Shown piece by piece: positions 35,329 through 44,068 of a stretch of DNA of 64,000 nucleotides. The translations under genes and the position numbers were made by a program. Each line of letters opens with the position of its first letter. Position 1 is the stretch's first letter. The notes under the pieces are model-generated. The model worked only from the letters and a program-made list of their open reading frames with translations, made no database searches and was not told the origin of the DNA. This DNA is from Pseudomonas putida (GTDB taxonomy: Bacteria; Pseudomonadota; Gammaproteobacteria; Pseudomonadales; Pseudomonadaceae): assembly GCF_001976065.1 (NCBI RefSeq), contig NZ_MNAH01000001.1, forward strand, positions 595,066-659,065. The letters are read 5' to 3'.

Positions 35329-36567
35329 TCAATCAACAGGATTGAGTACCGCACGCAAAAGCGCTTGCGCCTCGCTGGTGACGCCTTTGCTGATTAGCTT
35401 CTCTGGCAAGCTGGAGTGATCAAGGAAAAGATCACGCAGACGATTCAAAGGAGCTGGCACACCGTGATAAAGACGCCCAAGGAACCGAGCGAACGCCGTA
35501 GTCTGATTGGTGTAGTTAACGCGTTGGTCGTCATACCGTCGCAGCCCGATCTCCAGCGCCTTGGGGTCGCTGAGGTCGCGGCCTCGCAGATACTTCGCAA
35601 GGAAATAACCGTCTTCAATTGCCATTCCGGCACCGTACGCAGCGTAAGGAGACGTCGGATGAGCGGCATCGCCCATGATTGTCACGCGCCCATTTGACCA
35701 TTGCTTGAGTGGATCTCGATACTTCACTACCCAGCGAAACAGATTATGCGAGGTATCCGTAGCCTCAAGGATCTGCGGCACAGGGTAGGAAAATCCGTTA
35801 ATGCGTTCACGTACGTAGGCAGCAGGATCTGTCGGCTCAACCTGGTTCTCTTCGCATTTTTCGACGAACCACCATTCAAAGCAGTCCTTGTCCTTGTATC
35901 GAAGCGGTGCGTAGCCCATCTGATAGGCGTGGTTGTGCTGGATGACGATTTTTTTGCGCTCAGGCCCCTGAAGTTCGCACCAGCCCAGCCAGACTGCGAT
36001 GCCAAGGTGCTTGAGTTCTGAGGCTCCCCACAACTGCTCGCGCACTTTTGACTGTACACCGTCAGCGCCAATCACAAGATCCGCGTCGTAAGTCCGTCCT
36101 TCTGCAAAGTGAACAGTCACGCCCTCGGCATGTTCCTCGTAATGGCTGAAGGTGTGGTTGGGTACGACCATGTCTGCCGGGGCCGCCGCAAGCAGACGCT
36201 CATAAAGTTCGGAACGCATCATTCCGGATTGCCAACCGGTTACGCCGGCCTGTTTCAACAAGTCCATATCAATGTCAAAGTTGACCCTTACTCGTCCATC
36301 GTAACGGCGAAACTCTGGAAGGCCAGCAGCAAAAATATCATCCACCTGTACACCCAAACCGCGCAGGATGACGATGCCGGTGGCATTAAGAATAATTGCG
36401 CCACCCAGAGGTCGCAGTTCGGGATGACGCTCGAAGACCTTCACCGAAAAACCTGCCTGGTGCAACGCCACACCCGCAGCGATACCGCCAGGACCGGCGC
36501 CGATTACAGCCACGCGCTTGCCTTTGATGCCTAAGCTGGTCGGTGCACTGACGTTGGATTCATTCAT
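35329..36567 (-). CDS. FAD-dependent monooxygenase (salicylate hydroxylase-like)
   Basis: A 412-residue class A flavoprotein hydroxylase. It has the Rossmann motif VIGAGPGGIAAG (22-33), the ribose/NADPH motif IGADGVQSKVR (Asp169-Gly170) and the FAD motif MGDAAHPTSPYAAYGAGMAI (299-317). In the usual GDAAH-P-x-x-P-x-x-G-x-G, the Gln/Gly of many phenol hydroxylases is replaced by AYGAGMAIED, still normal for this family. It would hydroxylate an aromatic or heteroaromatic acid with NAD(P)H and O2. It stands alone, flanked by intergenic repeats; no dioxygenase is adjacent. Confidence 0.88.
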   Translation of the reverse strand: MNESNVSAPTSLGIKGKRVAVIGAGPGGIAAGVALHQAGFSVKVFERHPELRPLGGAIILNATGIVILRGLGVQVDDIFAAGLPEFRRYDGRVRVNFDIDMDLLKQAGVTGWQSGMMRSELYERLLAAAPADMVVPNHTFSHYEEHAEGVTVHFAEGRTYDADLVIGADGVQSKVREQLWGASELKHLGIAVWLGWCELQGPERKKIVIQHNHAYQMGYAPLRYKDKDCFEWWFVEKCEENQVEPTDPAAYVRERINGFSYPVPQILEATDTSHNLFRWVVKYRDPLKQWSNGRVTIMGDAAHPTSPYAAYGAGMAIEDGYFLAKYLRGRDLSDPKALEIGLRRYDDQRVNYTNQTTAFARFLGRLYHGVPAPLNRLRDLFLDHSSLPEKLISKGVTSEAQALLRAVLNPVD

Positions 36568-36807
36568 CTTGGAATATCTCGCTTTTGTTTTTATCTGTGC
36601 GCTGCTGTTGCGAGCGATAACGCATTGCGAGATACCTTAGCGACCCTCGTATTGGCAGCGCCAATCGCATACTTCGCTATCAGGCATCGTAAAATGCCAT
36701 GCCAGGTATCTAGATTTATCGTTTGTCTTATGAACACGAAGCCAATGGTTCTGGATTTGAGGCGATATCTTTTTTCCATTCCTGGCTTGATACCCGCCTT
36801 CCGGACT

Positions 36808-36870
36808 GACTGCTTCTGGCCGATTGCCGCCTGTTACGATGGACAGCAACCGACACAAAGCTGACGGTTA
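36808..36870 (+). repeat. Dispersed intergenic repeat copy
   Basis: CTTCTGGCCGATTGCCGCCT with the tail CAACCGACACAAAGCTGACG. The rest of 36568-37237 (670 bases) shows no supported gene. GGCTGTGTGAAAACG at 36892 looks like an insertion-sequence end, but no partner end is seen. Confidence 0.55.
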
Positions 36871-37237
36871 CGAAAGTCAGAAATCGACCCAGGCTGTGTG
36901 AAAACGTCCTAAATACTGTCGGGAGTTTCTTGCATTGGCACTGGGAGGTCTCAGCGGTGCCCGGCAGCAGCGTGCCGAGAGGGGCGGAGCGGGAAAGGGC
37001 AACCATCGACGGCGCTGGAGCCATCGGCGACGAATCACCTGCAGAAGCCGAAGCGGCCTGCTATCGATAGTTCGACTATTCTTCCATGGCGGGCGAAACC
37101 CACCCCAAAAAGCCAGCGCAATTCCCGGGGCGGTTCCTGATGAAAAGCTGCGACGTAGAAACCAATGTCCGTAGTAGCTACGGATTACCTAGGCGCGCCA
37201 GCGACGATTGGTAAAGCTCAGTTGATGAGGTTGCGCG

Positions 37238-38530
37238 ATGCATCGCATGGTGAGACACGTTCTCTCAGCAACGGCCGTCGCAGCGGCGCTCGCTGGCTGC
37301 GCCTCTCAGCCTCCGCCGACGGCGAGCCTTGACTACAAGAGCAGCGCCGTGACACGTAGCGATGGTGGCTTGCGCGTGTCGACCGCCGTACTCTCGGCCG
37401 CCGAAAGCGAGGCGGTCTACGGCGTGCCTCTGGCGAATAGATCGATACAGCCGGTCTGGGTCGAAGTCAAAAATCAGGAAGACCGCGCCTACTATCTGCT
37501 TTCGCCGGGCCTCGATCCAAATTTCTTCCCCGCATCCGAGGCGGCCGAAGCATTTTTCTCAGGGGCCCCGCAGGACGAGCGGACCGCGCTCGACCGGCAC
37601 TTTCGTCGGCTGGCCTTTCGCAACCCTGTCGCACCTGGCGCGACAACCTCGGGCTTCGTGTTAACCAATCTCGACGAGGGGTTCAAGTTCGTTAACCTCG
37701 ATCTGGTGGCAGACGGGCGGTCGAGGCATTTCTCTGTCCTGGCCATCGTTCCGGGCCTGCGCACCGATTACCACATCAGTGAAGTGTTCAGGCAGGGCAT
37801 CTATCCGCCCCAGGACATTGTGAACTACACGGATGACGCCAGCTTCCAGGCGGCGCTGGAGGCTCTGCCGTGCTGCGTCACCAACGAGGAGGGTTCCAGG
37901 AACGGCGATCCGCTGAACCTCGTGGTCGTCGGCGGGCTCGATGATGCCTTTCCCGCATTCGCACGTCGCGGCTGGCGTGGGACCGAGGAGAAGTGGTCGG
38001 GGTCGATCATGAAGGTGGTCAATTCGGCGCTTTCCGGCGAGCGCTATCCCTATGCGCCGGTGAGCGATCTCTATCTGTTCGGGCGGGCTCAGGACCTTGC
38101 CTTGCAGAAGGCGCGTGACAACGTCCACCAGCGCAATCACCTGAGGCTGTGGCTGAGTCCGATGCAATACCACGGCAAGCAGGTGTGGGTCGGACAGATC
38201 AGCCGTGATATCGGCAGCCGGATGACCGTGCATACCGCGACGCTGACCACGCACAAGATCGACCCTGACGTCGACGAAGCGCGCAGTGCGCTGACACAGG
38301 ATATGGCGTATTCGGTGACGCTGGCCAAATTCGGTTTTGTGAAGGGGGTAGGGGCCGCGCCCCAGAGCGCGCCGCGCGAGAACCTGACGACCGATCCTTA
38401 CTATACGGATGGGTTGCGCTGTGTCCTGGTATTCGATCAGACGCACACCTCCCTGGCGCAAATCGAATTCTTTCTATCACAGGGCATCTACGAGAATGGC
38501 GGACAACCACCGGGGCGGGTCAAGCCATGA
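37238..38530 (+). CDS. LssY_C-domain lipoprotein (first paralogue)
   Basis: A 430-residue probable lipoprotein: signal ATAVAAALAG then lipobox Cys21 (LAGC). The body carries the LssY C-terminal-type domain, with LPCCVTNEEGSRNGDPLNLV, LRLWLSPMQYHGKQVWVGQI, then DRDIG-like (SRDIGSRM), and IDPDVDEARSALTQDMAYS. The function of this domain is unknown; it was named from a Legionella lss-locus protein. The ribosome site GATGAGG precedes ATG 37238. The stop overlaps the next start (ATGA at 38527), so it is translationally coupled to its paralogue. High G+C contrasts with the A+T-rich flanks. Confidence 0.75.
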   Translation: MHRMVRHVLSATAVAAALAGCASQPPPTASLDYKSSAVTRSDGGLRVSTAVLSAAESEAVYGVPLANRSIQPVWVEVKNQEDRAYYLLSPGLDPNFFPASEAAEAFFSGAPQDERTALDRHFRRLAFRNPVAPGATTSGFVLTNLDEGFKFVNLDLVADGRSRHFSVLAIVPGLRTDYHISEVFRQGIYPPQDIVNYTDDASFQAALEALPCCVTNEEGSRNGDPLNLVVVGGLDDAFPAFARRGWRGTEEKWSGSIMKVVNSALSGERYPYAPVSDLYLFGRAQDLALQKARDNVHQRNHLRLWLSPMQYHGKQVWVGQISRDIGSRMTVHTATLTTHKIDPDVDEARSALTQDMAYSVTLAKFGFVKGVGAAPQSAPRENLTTDPYYTDGLRCVLVFDQTHTSLAQIEFFLSQGIYENGGQPPGRVKP

Positions 38531-39807
38531 GCCGCTTGCCATTCGCGCCTCGCGCCAGGGGTACTCTGCGATGTGCAATACGCTGCTTGTGCACCCTGAG
38601 TTGTGCAGCGACTCTTGCGCTCGTCGTTGCTTGTTCGACCTGGCAGGCGCCTGCCGATTTCAGTACCTCCGGATTGCGAGAACGTGCGCAGACGGCCACC
38701 CGTCACGAGATACGCGTCAGCGCCGCCGTGCTCAGTGCCGAAGACAGGCGGCAAATGCTGGGGGTCGAGTTGGACAAGACGCGCGTGCAGCCCGTGTGGG
38801 TCGAAGTTCAGAACCGGACTGCCGAGCCGCTCATGTTGCTGCGGCCGGGAACCGATCCCGATTATTTCTCGCCACTCGAAGTCGCCTGGTCCATGCACGG
38901 GATATTCGCCCCGGCAGCAAACGCGCGCATCAATGCACACCTGGACCAACTCGGGTTCAAGAATCCCGTCCTGCCAGGCGAAACGAAAGCGGGCTTGCTG
39001 TTCATCAACCCGGAGCGCGCTACGCGGCTGCTGAATATCGATCTGCTGCAGAGAAAGACGCTGATCCCGTTCTCTCTCTTCTTGCGGGTGCCGGACGATG
39101 CCGGGGAAAAATGGTTTGCCGAAGGCTTGTTCCAGCCTCACGGTTCCGAGATCAAGGACTATGACGATCTGGCCGCGTTGCGTGCCGCGCTGGAGCGCCT
39201 TCCCTGCTGCGCCGCTGACGCGAACGGCGGGGCGAACGGCGATCCGTTCAATGCGATTCTCGTCGGCGAGTTCGCCGATATCGCCACCGCCTTTGTGCGT
39301 CGCGGCTACCGGCGTTCCACGCACCCCGCGGATGCGCTGGAGCGTGCATTCGGCCGCATGCCCGATGCCGTGGTGCGCAAGCAATCGCAAGCCGGAGCGC
39401 CGGCGACCTGGGTGCGTGTGTGGATCACGCCAATGCGCTTCGACGGTCACTCCGTCTATCTCGCGCAGGTCGCACGACCTACCGGCGGACGCTTTGCACC
39501 GCGCGAGGCGCAAAACCTTGTCTTGCATGAAGACGTCGATGAGGCGAGGAATTTCCTGATCCAGGACATGATGTATTCGGCCGGCCTGGACAAGCTCGGG
39601 TTCGTCACCGGCGTCGGTCCCGTATCCCAGGCACAACCGCGAACGACGTTCAGCGGAGCCCATTACTTCAGCGACGGTCTGCGTGCGGTCATGTTCTTTG
39701 CGACGCGGCCGCTCAGCCTGTCGCAGGTGCAGATGCTCGATTGGGAACCGTATCTGGACTGGCGCCAATCGCCTGCACGCAAGGAGATCGACGATGCCCG
39801 CAAGTAA
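38527..39807 (+). CDS. LssY_C-domain lipoprotein (second paralogue)
   Basis: A 426-residue paralogue of the preceding protein with its own lipobox (ALVVAC, Cys36). Shared landmarks are HEIRVSAAVLSAEDRRQMLG, RLPCCAADANGGANGDPFNA, RVWITPMRFDGHSVYLAQV and HEDVDEARNFLIQDMMYS. Start ATG 38527 overlaps the previous stop by 4 bases, and the 3' end overlaps the hydrolase gene by 14 bases. Two copies of one domain in tandem suggest a heterodimer or two surface faces of one complex, probably in the outer-membrane periplasmic leaflet. Confidence 0.75.
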   Translation: MSRLPFAPRARGTLRCAIRCLCTLSCAATLALVVACSTWQAPADFSTSGLRERAQTATRHEIRVSAAVLSAEDRRQMLGVELDKTRVQPVWVEVQNRTAEPLMLLRPGTDPDYFSPLEVAWSMHGIFAPAANARINAHLDQLGFKNPVLPGETKAGLLFINPERATRLLNIDLLQRKTLIPFSLFLRVPDDAGEKWFAEGLFQPHGSEIKDYDDLAALRAALERLPCCAADANGGANGDPFNAILVGEFADIATAFVRRGYRRSTHPADALERAFGRMPDAVVRKQSQAGAPATWVRVWITPMRFDGHSVYLAQVARPTGGRFAPREAQNLVLHEDVDEARNFLIQDMMYSAGLDKLGFVTGVGPVSQAQPRTTFSGAHYFSDGLRAVMFFATRPLSLSQVQMLDWEPYLDWRQSPARKEIDDARK

Positions 39808-40957
39808 CCTGTTCGGCCGGCAGGATGACTCGGCCGGCTGTTTGCGCGGTGTCCACCCGTTGCTGCGCAGCGCTGGCATGGCATGGCTGATGATCGCTGG
39901 CTGCCATGCACTCACCGCCTGCGCACCCGCGCCGCTGATGGCCTACTCGCCGGACACACCGCCGCTGGTGCTGGTCCCTGCGTCGCAGGCCGGCGTGCAG
40001 GACAAGCGGGGGCGCTTTCGCGAGATTTTTTGCTCGATCCTCAATACGCGAGGAAGCGAGATTCCCGATAGCCGCCCTTGCGAGGAGGCACTGACACGCG
40101 TCGGCAGCGAACCTGCTGGCACTGGCAAACCCGTCGAACTCGGTCAATCGAAACGCCGTCTGATCGGCGCTGTGGTGGCCGGCGTCGGCTACGAATGCTT
40201 CGAGCAATGGCTGCAAGCGCCCGGCAGCGTAGGGATTCATCTGCGTCAGTTCGGCTATGACCTGGTGCAGATGAAGGTCGACGCCTTATCGAGTTCCGCA
40301 AAGAACGCTCGGCAAATACGCGACGCGATCATGGCGATGCCAGCCGAAGCCGGACCGCCGCGCCTCGTCCTGATCGGTTATTCGAAGGGCGCGCCCGACA
40401 TTCTCGAAGCGATGGTCAATTACCCGGAAATCCGCGGCCGCGTAGCGGCAGTGGTCAGCGCAGCCGGCTCGGTCGGCGGCTCGGCACTGGCCAACGATGC
40501 CGAGCAGTACCAGGCGGACCTGTTGCGACACTTTCCCGGTGCGACCTGCGATTCGGGCGACGGTGGCGCGATCGACAGCCTGCGACCGGCAACGCGCAAG
40601 AACTGGCTGGCGCAGCACCGGCTGCCGTCCGAACTGAACTACTATTCGCTCGTTACCTTTCCGCAGCCGGATCACATCTCGGCCATACTGAAATCGAGTT
40701 ACAACAAGCTGGCGAGCATCGATGCGCGCAACGACAGCCAGGTGATCTTCTACGATCAGATAGTCCCTGGTAGCCGCCTGATGGGCTATATCAACGCCGA
40801 TCATTGGGCCCTGGCAGTGCCGATCGCCCGAACGCATTCGACCCTGGGTTCTCTATTGGTGACACAGAATGCCTATCCGCGCGAGGCGCTGGCGGAGGCG
40901 ATGCTGCGCTTCGTCGAAGAGGATCTGGCGGCATCTGAGCATTTGAACATTAAGTAA
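39794..40957 (+). CDS. Lipoprotein with alpha/beta-hydrolase fold
   Basis: A 387-residue probable lipoprotein (lipobox LTAC, Cys43). A hydrolase-type nucleophile elbow GYSKG (195-199, Ser197) lies after strand RLVLI. Candidate later catalytic residues are Asp in YDQIVPGSR and His in NADHWALAV. ATG 39794 has AAGGAG 7 bases ahead and overlaps the preceding gene. The substrate is unknown: lipid, peptide ester or envelope polymer are all possible. The last residues (LNIK and stop) lie inside DNA homologous to the toxin upstream region, so the original C-terminus was probably altered at the junction. Confidence 0.7.
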   Translation: MPASNLFGRQDDSAGCLRGVHPLLRSAGMAWLMIAGCHALTACAPAPLMAYSPDTPPLVLVPASQAGVQDKRGRFREIFCSILNTRGSEIPDSRPCEEALTRVGSEPAGTGKPVELGQSKRRLIGAVVAGVGYECFEQWLQAPGSVGIHLRQFGYDLVQMKVDALSSSAKNARQIRDAIMAMPAEAGPPRLVLIGYSKGAPDILEAMVNYPEIRGRVAAVVSAAGSVGGSALANDAEQYQADLLRHFPGATCDSGDGGAIDSLRPATRKNWLAQHRLPSELNYYSLVTFPQPDHISAILKSSYNKLASIDARNDSQVIFYDQIVPGSRLMGYINADHWALAVPIARTHSTLGSLLVTQNAYPREALAEAMLRFVEEDLAASEHLNIK

Positions 40958-41223
40958 ATACCACCAATGTCTGTGCGACATCATTGCCCTTTGTAACGTC
41001 GATGAGAAAAGTAACCCCCGTTTGAAAATGTTTTCGAACAGCTGACCCTAAGGCATCATCTGCAAGTCTCTTGGAGAGAGTTTTTGGCCAAGTGGCATCA
41101 GGAAGTACTGTACCCGTTACCACTAGCATAAGAACGCCGCTTGCTGTTGAGTGGTCAGCAGTACAGCTAATGGGTAACCTTCCGGGCATCCATAAGCAGT
41201 GCTTCGCGGCAGTTACTAGCTGA
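40942..41223 (+). pseudogene. Collapsed second copy of the toxin locus
   Basis: Bases 40945-41037 match the region upstream of the 11.5-kb toxin gene. At once follows a frame (41044-41223) with DPKASSASLLERVFGQVASG then STVPVTTSIRTPL, almost identical to toxin residues about 350-385, joined in frame to AVEWSAVQLMGNLPGIHK, the C-terminal tip type seen at 13424. The N-terminal trafficking domain and most of the toxin region are deleted. No immunity gene is left. Confidence 0.8.
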
Positions 41224-41298
41224 CAACCTGTAGATCCATATCTTGCGCAGATCTGGAATGTGTTGGCCTTCCTCGCCGCCGATCCTGGTAGGAGTTCC

Positions 41299-42114
41299 AT
41301 GACTGAGCACGCAAGTTACCACCACGTTAGTGAAGTGCCCGGCCTCGTGCTGGGCTCGGCGCGCCTGACGGATGCCGGTTTCGATCGCCATTACCACCTC
41401 GACTTCCACGTTGGCTTCGTGACCGAAGGCATCCAGCGTCATCGATCCAAAGGCGAGTCGTTTCTGCTGGGGCCGGGCAATATTGCCCTGATGCCGCCGG
41501 GCGAAATCCACGACGGAGTGGCCGAAGGCGGCGGCGCCTACACGCTCAAGACATTCCGTTTGTCCCAGGCGCTGGTCGCGACCCTCGCAGAGGACATCAG
41601 TGGTCGGCCCAGTGAGCTGGAGCTGGCCGGCATGTTGCTCGAAAACACCGGGCTTGCCGGCCACCTGCGCGGCTTGCACGAGGCCATGCAGCAGGCCATC
41701 GGCCCTGGCGGTCTCGCGGTGCAGGCGCAATGGCTGACCCTTGTCGAGTGTCTGTTGCGTCAGTCGCGGGTGATCGTGCCCGAGGTGATTTCTGGAGCGC
41801 TCTCGGCCCTGCAATGGTCACGCCTCAGGGACTATTGTTTCAGTCACATCGATCAGCGTATTACCCTGGATGACCTCGCCGGTCTTTGCGGGCTGGGCCG
41901 GTTTTCGTTCCTCAAGCAGTTCAAACGGACCATCGGCATGACACCGCACGCATGGCTGCTGCGACTGCGTCTTGAACAAGCCTGTGGCCTGCTGTCGCGC
42001 AGCGAACTGCCGATCATCGATGTCGCCCATGCGGTCGGGTTCTACGATCAAAGCCACTTCAATCGTGCGTTTCGACACGCATTCGGCGTCGCGCCTTCAC
42101 GCTACAGACATTGA
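41299..42114 (+). CDS. AraC-family regulator with cupin sensor
   Basis: A 271-residue regulator. The N-terminal cupin-like domain (HYHLDFHVGFVTEGIQRH, then LLGPGNIALMPPGEIHDG) senses a ligand, and the C-terminal AraC domain has LDDLAGLCGLGRFSFLKQFK and IIDVAHAVGFYDQSHFNRAF. ATG 41299 follows TAGGAG. The threonine aldolase gene starts 112 bases downstream on the same strand and may be its target. Confidence 0.9.
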   Translation: MTEHASYHHVSEVPGLVLGSARLTDAGFDRHYHLDFHVGFVTEGIQRHRSKGESFLLGPGNIALMPPGEIHDGVAEGGGAYTLKTFRLSQALVATLAEDISGRPSELELAGMLLENTGLAGHLRGLHEAMQQAIGPGGLAVQAQWLTLVECLLRQSRVIVPEVISGALSALQWSRLRDYCFSHIDQRITLDDLAGLCGLGRFSFLKQFKRTIGMTPHAWLLRLRLEQACGLLSRSELPIIDVAHAVGFYDQSHFNRAFRHAFGVAPSRYRH

Positions 42115-42226
42115 GTGTCGACATTTCACCGGCCGGCAATTTTTTACAAGCCTGGGTACCGTCCCTCACCCTAGGATGCGCAAAACCGGACGACTCTTCT
42201 TCGCCCGTGCAGCCGAGGACAGGTAG

Positions 42227-43297
42227 ATGAACGCTGAATCAAACCAACCGCCCGCATTGAGTTTTGCCAGCGACAACATCGCGGGAGCTTCGCCGGAAGT
42301 GGCGCAGGCCATGATCAGGCACAGCACCGGCCAGGCGAGTGCGTATGGCGCGGACGAACTCTCCCTGCAGGTCAAGCTCAAGCTCAGCGAGATATTCGAG
42401 CGCGACGTGGAGGTCTTTCTCGTCCCTACCGGCACCGCCGCCAACAGCCTGTGCCTGAGTGCGATGACGCCACCCTGGGGCAACATCTATTGCCATCCCG
42501 CCAGCCATATCAACAACGATGAATGCGGCGCCCCGGAGTTCTTTTCCAACGGCGCAAAGCTGATGACCATCGACGGCCCCTCGGCCAAGCTGGATGTAAC
42601 CCGCCTGCGCGAACGGACAGGTGAAAAGGTCGGTGACGTGCACACCACCCAACCTGCCTGCGTCAGCATTACCCAGGCCACTGAAGTCGGCAGCCTCTAC
42701 AACCTGGACGAAATCGCCGCCATCGGTGAGGTGTGTAAGGCAAGCGCCCTGGGATTCCACATGGACGGTTCCCGGTTTGCCAACGCGTTGGTTGCCCTGG
42801 ACTGCTCCCCCGCGCAGATGACGTGGAAAGCCGGGGTGGATGCCTTGTCGTTCGGGGCTACCAAGAATGGTGCGCTGGCCGCCGAAGCAATCGTCCTGTT
42901 CAACCCAACGCTCGCCACCGAGATGAGCTTTCGCCGCAAGCGCTCCGGCCATCTGCTCTCCAAGATGCGTTTTCTGTCGGCGCAGATCGATGCGTACCTC
43001 ACCGACGACCTCTGGCTACGTAACGCACGCCAGGCCAACACAGCCGCCCAGCGCCTGGCACGTGGGCTGGCGGGTCTGCGAGGCGTTGAAGTCATGGCCG
43101 GCGCCGAGGCCAACATCCTGTTTTGCAAGCTGGATTCGGCAATCATCGAAGCCCTGCTGAAGGCCGGGTTCGGGTTCTATCATGATCGCTGGGGACCAAA
43201 CATCGTGCGCTTTGTCACCTCGTTCGCGACCACTGCCGAGGATGTCGATCATCTGCTGAATCAGGTCCGGCGAGTGATCGATACGCTGAGCGCGTAA
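42227..43297 (+). CDS. Low-specificity L-threonine aldolase
   Basis: A 356-residue PLP enzyme of the beta-eliminating-lyase/threonine aldolase family, splitting L-threonine or other beta-hydroxy amino acids to glycine and an aldehyde. The PLP lysine is Lys213 in [17 protein letters not shown]; other landmarks are [12 protein letters not shown] and [16 protein letters not shown]. The ribosome site GAGGACAGGT precedes ATG 42227. It follows an AraC regulator. Confidence 0.93.
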   Translation: MNAESNQPPALSFASDNIAGASPEVAQAMIRHSTGQASAYGADELSLQVKLKLSEIFERDVEVFLVPTGTAANSLCLSAMTPPWGNIYCHPASHINNDECGAPEFFSNGAKLMTIDGPSAKLDVTRLRERTGEKVGDVHTTQPACVSITQATEVGSLYNLDEIAAIGEVCKASALGFHMDGSRFANALVALDCSPAQMTWKAGVDALSFGATKNGALAAEAIVLFNPTLATEMSFRRKRSGHLLSKMRFLSAQIDAYLTDDLWLRNARQANTAAQRLARGLAGLRGVEVMAGAEANILFCKLDSAIIEALLKAGFGFYHDRWGPNIVRFVTSFATTAEDVDHLLNQVRRVIDTLSA

Positions 43298-43365
43298 GCG
43301 TTTGCCGCGCCGTTAGTGTGATCGCCTTCAGCAAGCATTTGTCCAAGGCGTTCACGCTGTTTGGC

Positions 43366-43419
43366 GCCGGGAACTAGCTCCCGGCCGATTGCTGCATACC
43401 ACGAAGCAGCCATCGGGCC
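43366..43419 (+). repeat. Hairpin and repeat copy after the aldolase gene
   Basis: GCCGGGA / TCCCGGC (43366-43385) forms a 7-bp stem and runs into a diverged dispersed repeat (CCGGCCGATTGCTGC / GCAGCCATCGGGCCGG). It may end the aldolase transcript. Confidence 0.45.
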
Positions 43420-43434
43420 GGACTCAAATAGCAG

Positions 43435-43760
43435 TCAGCACAACGACTTCTGGTAATAGAGCCGGGTATGCCCCGGTGGATAGTCTGCCAGGCGTCCGAA
43501 TTCGCAGTAGCCAAGTTTTTGATAGAAGCCGGGGGCCTGAAAGCTGAAGGTCTCCAACCAGATACCCGTGCAGTTCTTTTTCTGCGCGATTTCTTCGGCC
43601 ATGCGCATTAGCCGTTCTCCGATACCCTGGCCACGCATTGACTCGGGAACGCTGACAAGATCGATGAGCAGCCATCGATAGGAGACCTTGCCGTACAGCC
43701 CACCAATAACTTCGTTACTGTCAGGGTCGCGTAGCAACAGGCAGGAAGTGCGAATGGAGG
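43435..43760 (-). pseudogene. GNAT acetyltransferase, N-terminally truncated
   Basis: The C-terminal two thirds of a GNAT domain are present: VIGGLYGKVSYRWLLIDLVS, the acetyl-CoA loop MRGQGIGERLMRMAEE, and FQAPGFYQKLGYCEFGRL. The upstream residues of the frame are unrelated because the gene is fused, out of frame, to a Mut7-C remnant. The usual first 40-50 residues are missing. Confidence 0.7.
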
Positions 43761-44068
43761 GCCGCAATGCGTGGCGGCACCCGTGGCCGAGCCCGTTCCG
43801 GGCTGATCTCGTGCAGCGGCAGGTTGCAGTGAAGGCACAGGCTGAAGGGTCGCGCACAACGCGCCAGGTCGAGGCGCTCGAACAATTCGCGGTCGCGCGT
43901 CAGCACGATGGGTCCATGCTGCACAGCGATCTCGGCGATCTCGGCGATCTCGCCATCTTCGAAGGCATTGTCGTAGAAGGTGTCGAAGCCGCTCATGCGC
44001 AGCAGCCGGGCCAGCCCGTCAAGGTGCGTGTCAGCGACGCGCAGCACCCGTAAAGGTTGCGCACGCAC
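43721..44068 (-). pseudogene. Mut7-C RNAse-type protein, remnant
   Basis: VADTHLDGLARLLRMSGFDT, YDNAFEDGEIAEIA and the late CLHCNLPLH motif are typical of Mut7-C domains. The N-terminal ubiquitin-like half is gone, an internal piece between LTRDREL and LFERLDLARC looks shortened, and the zinc-ribbon tail is replaced by the GNAT remnant. It overlaps the end of the adjacent oxidase gene. Confidence 0.7.

Noticed and set aside
36935..37174. A 79-codon frame before the lipoprotein operon
   Set aside because: Arg/Gly-rich composition without motifs or ribosome site; it looks like non-coding sequence.
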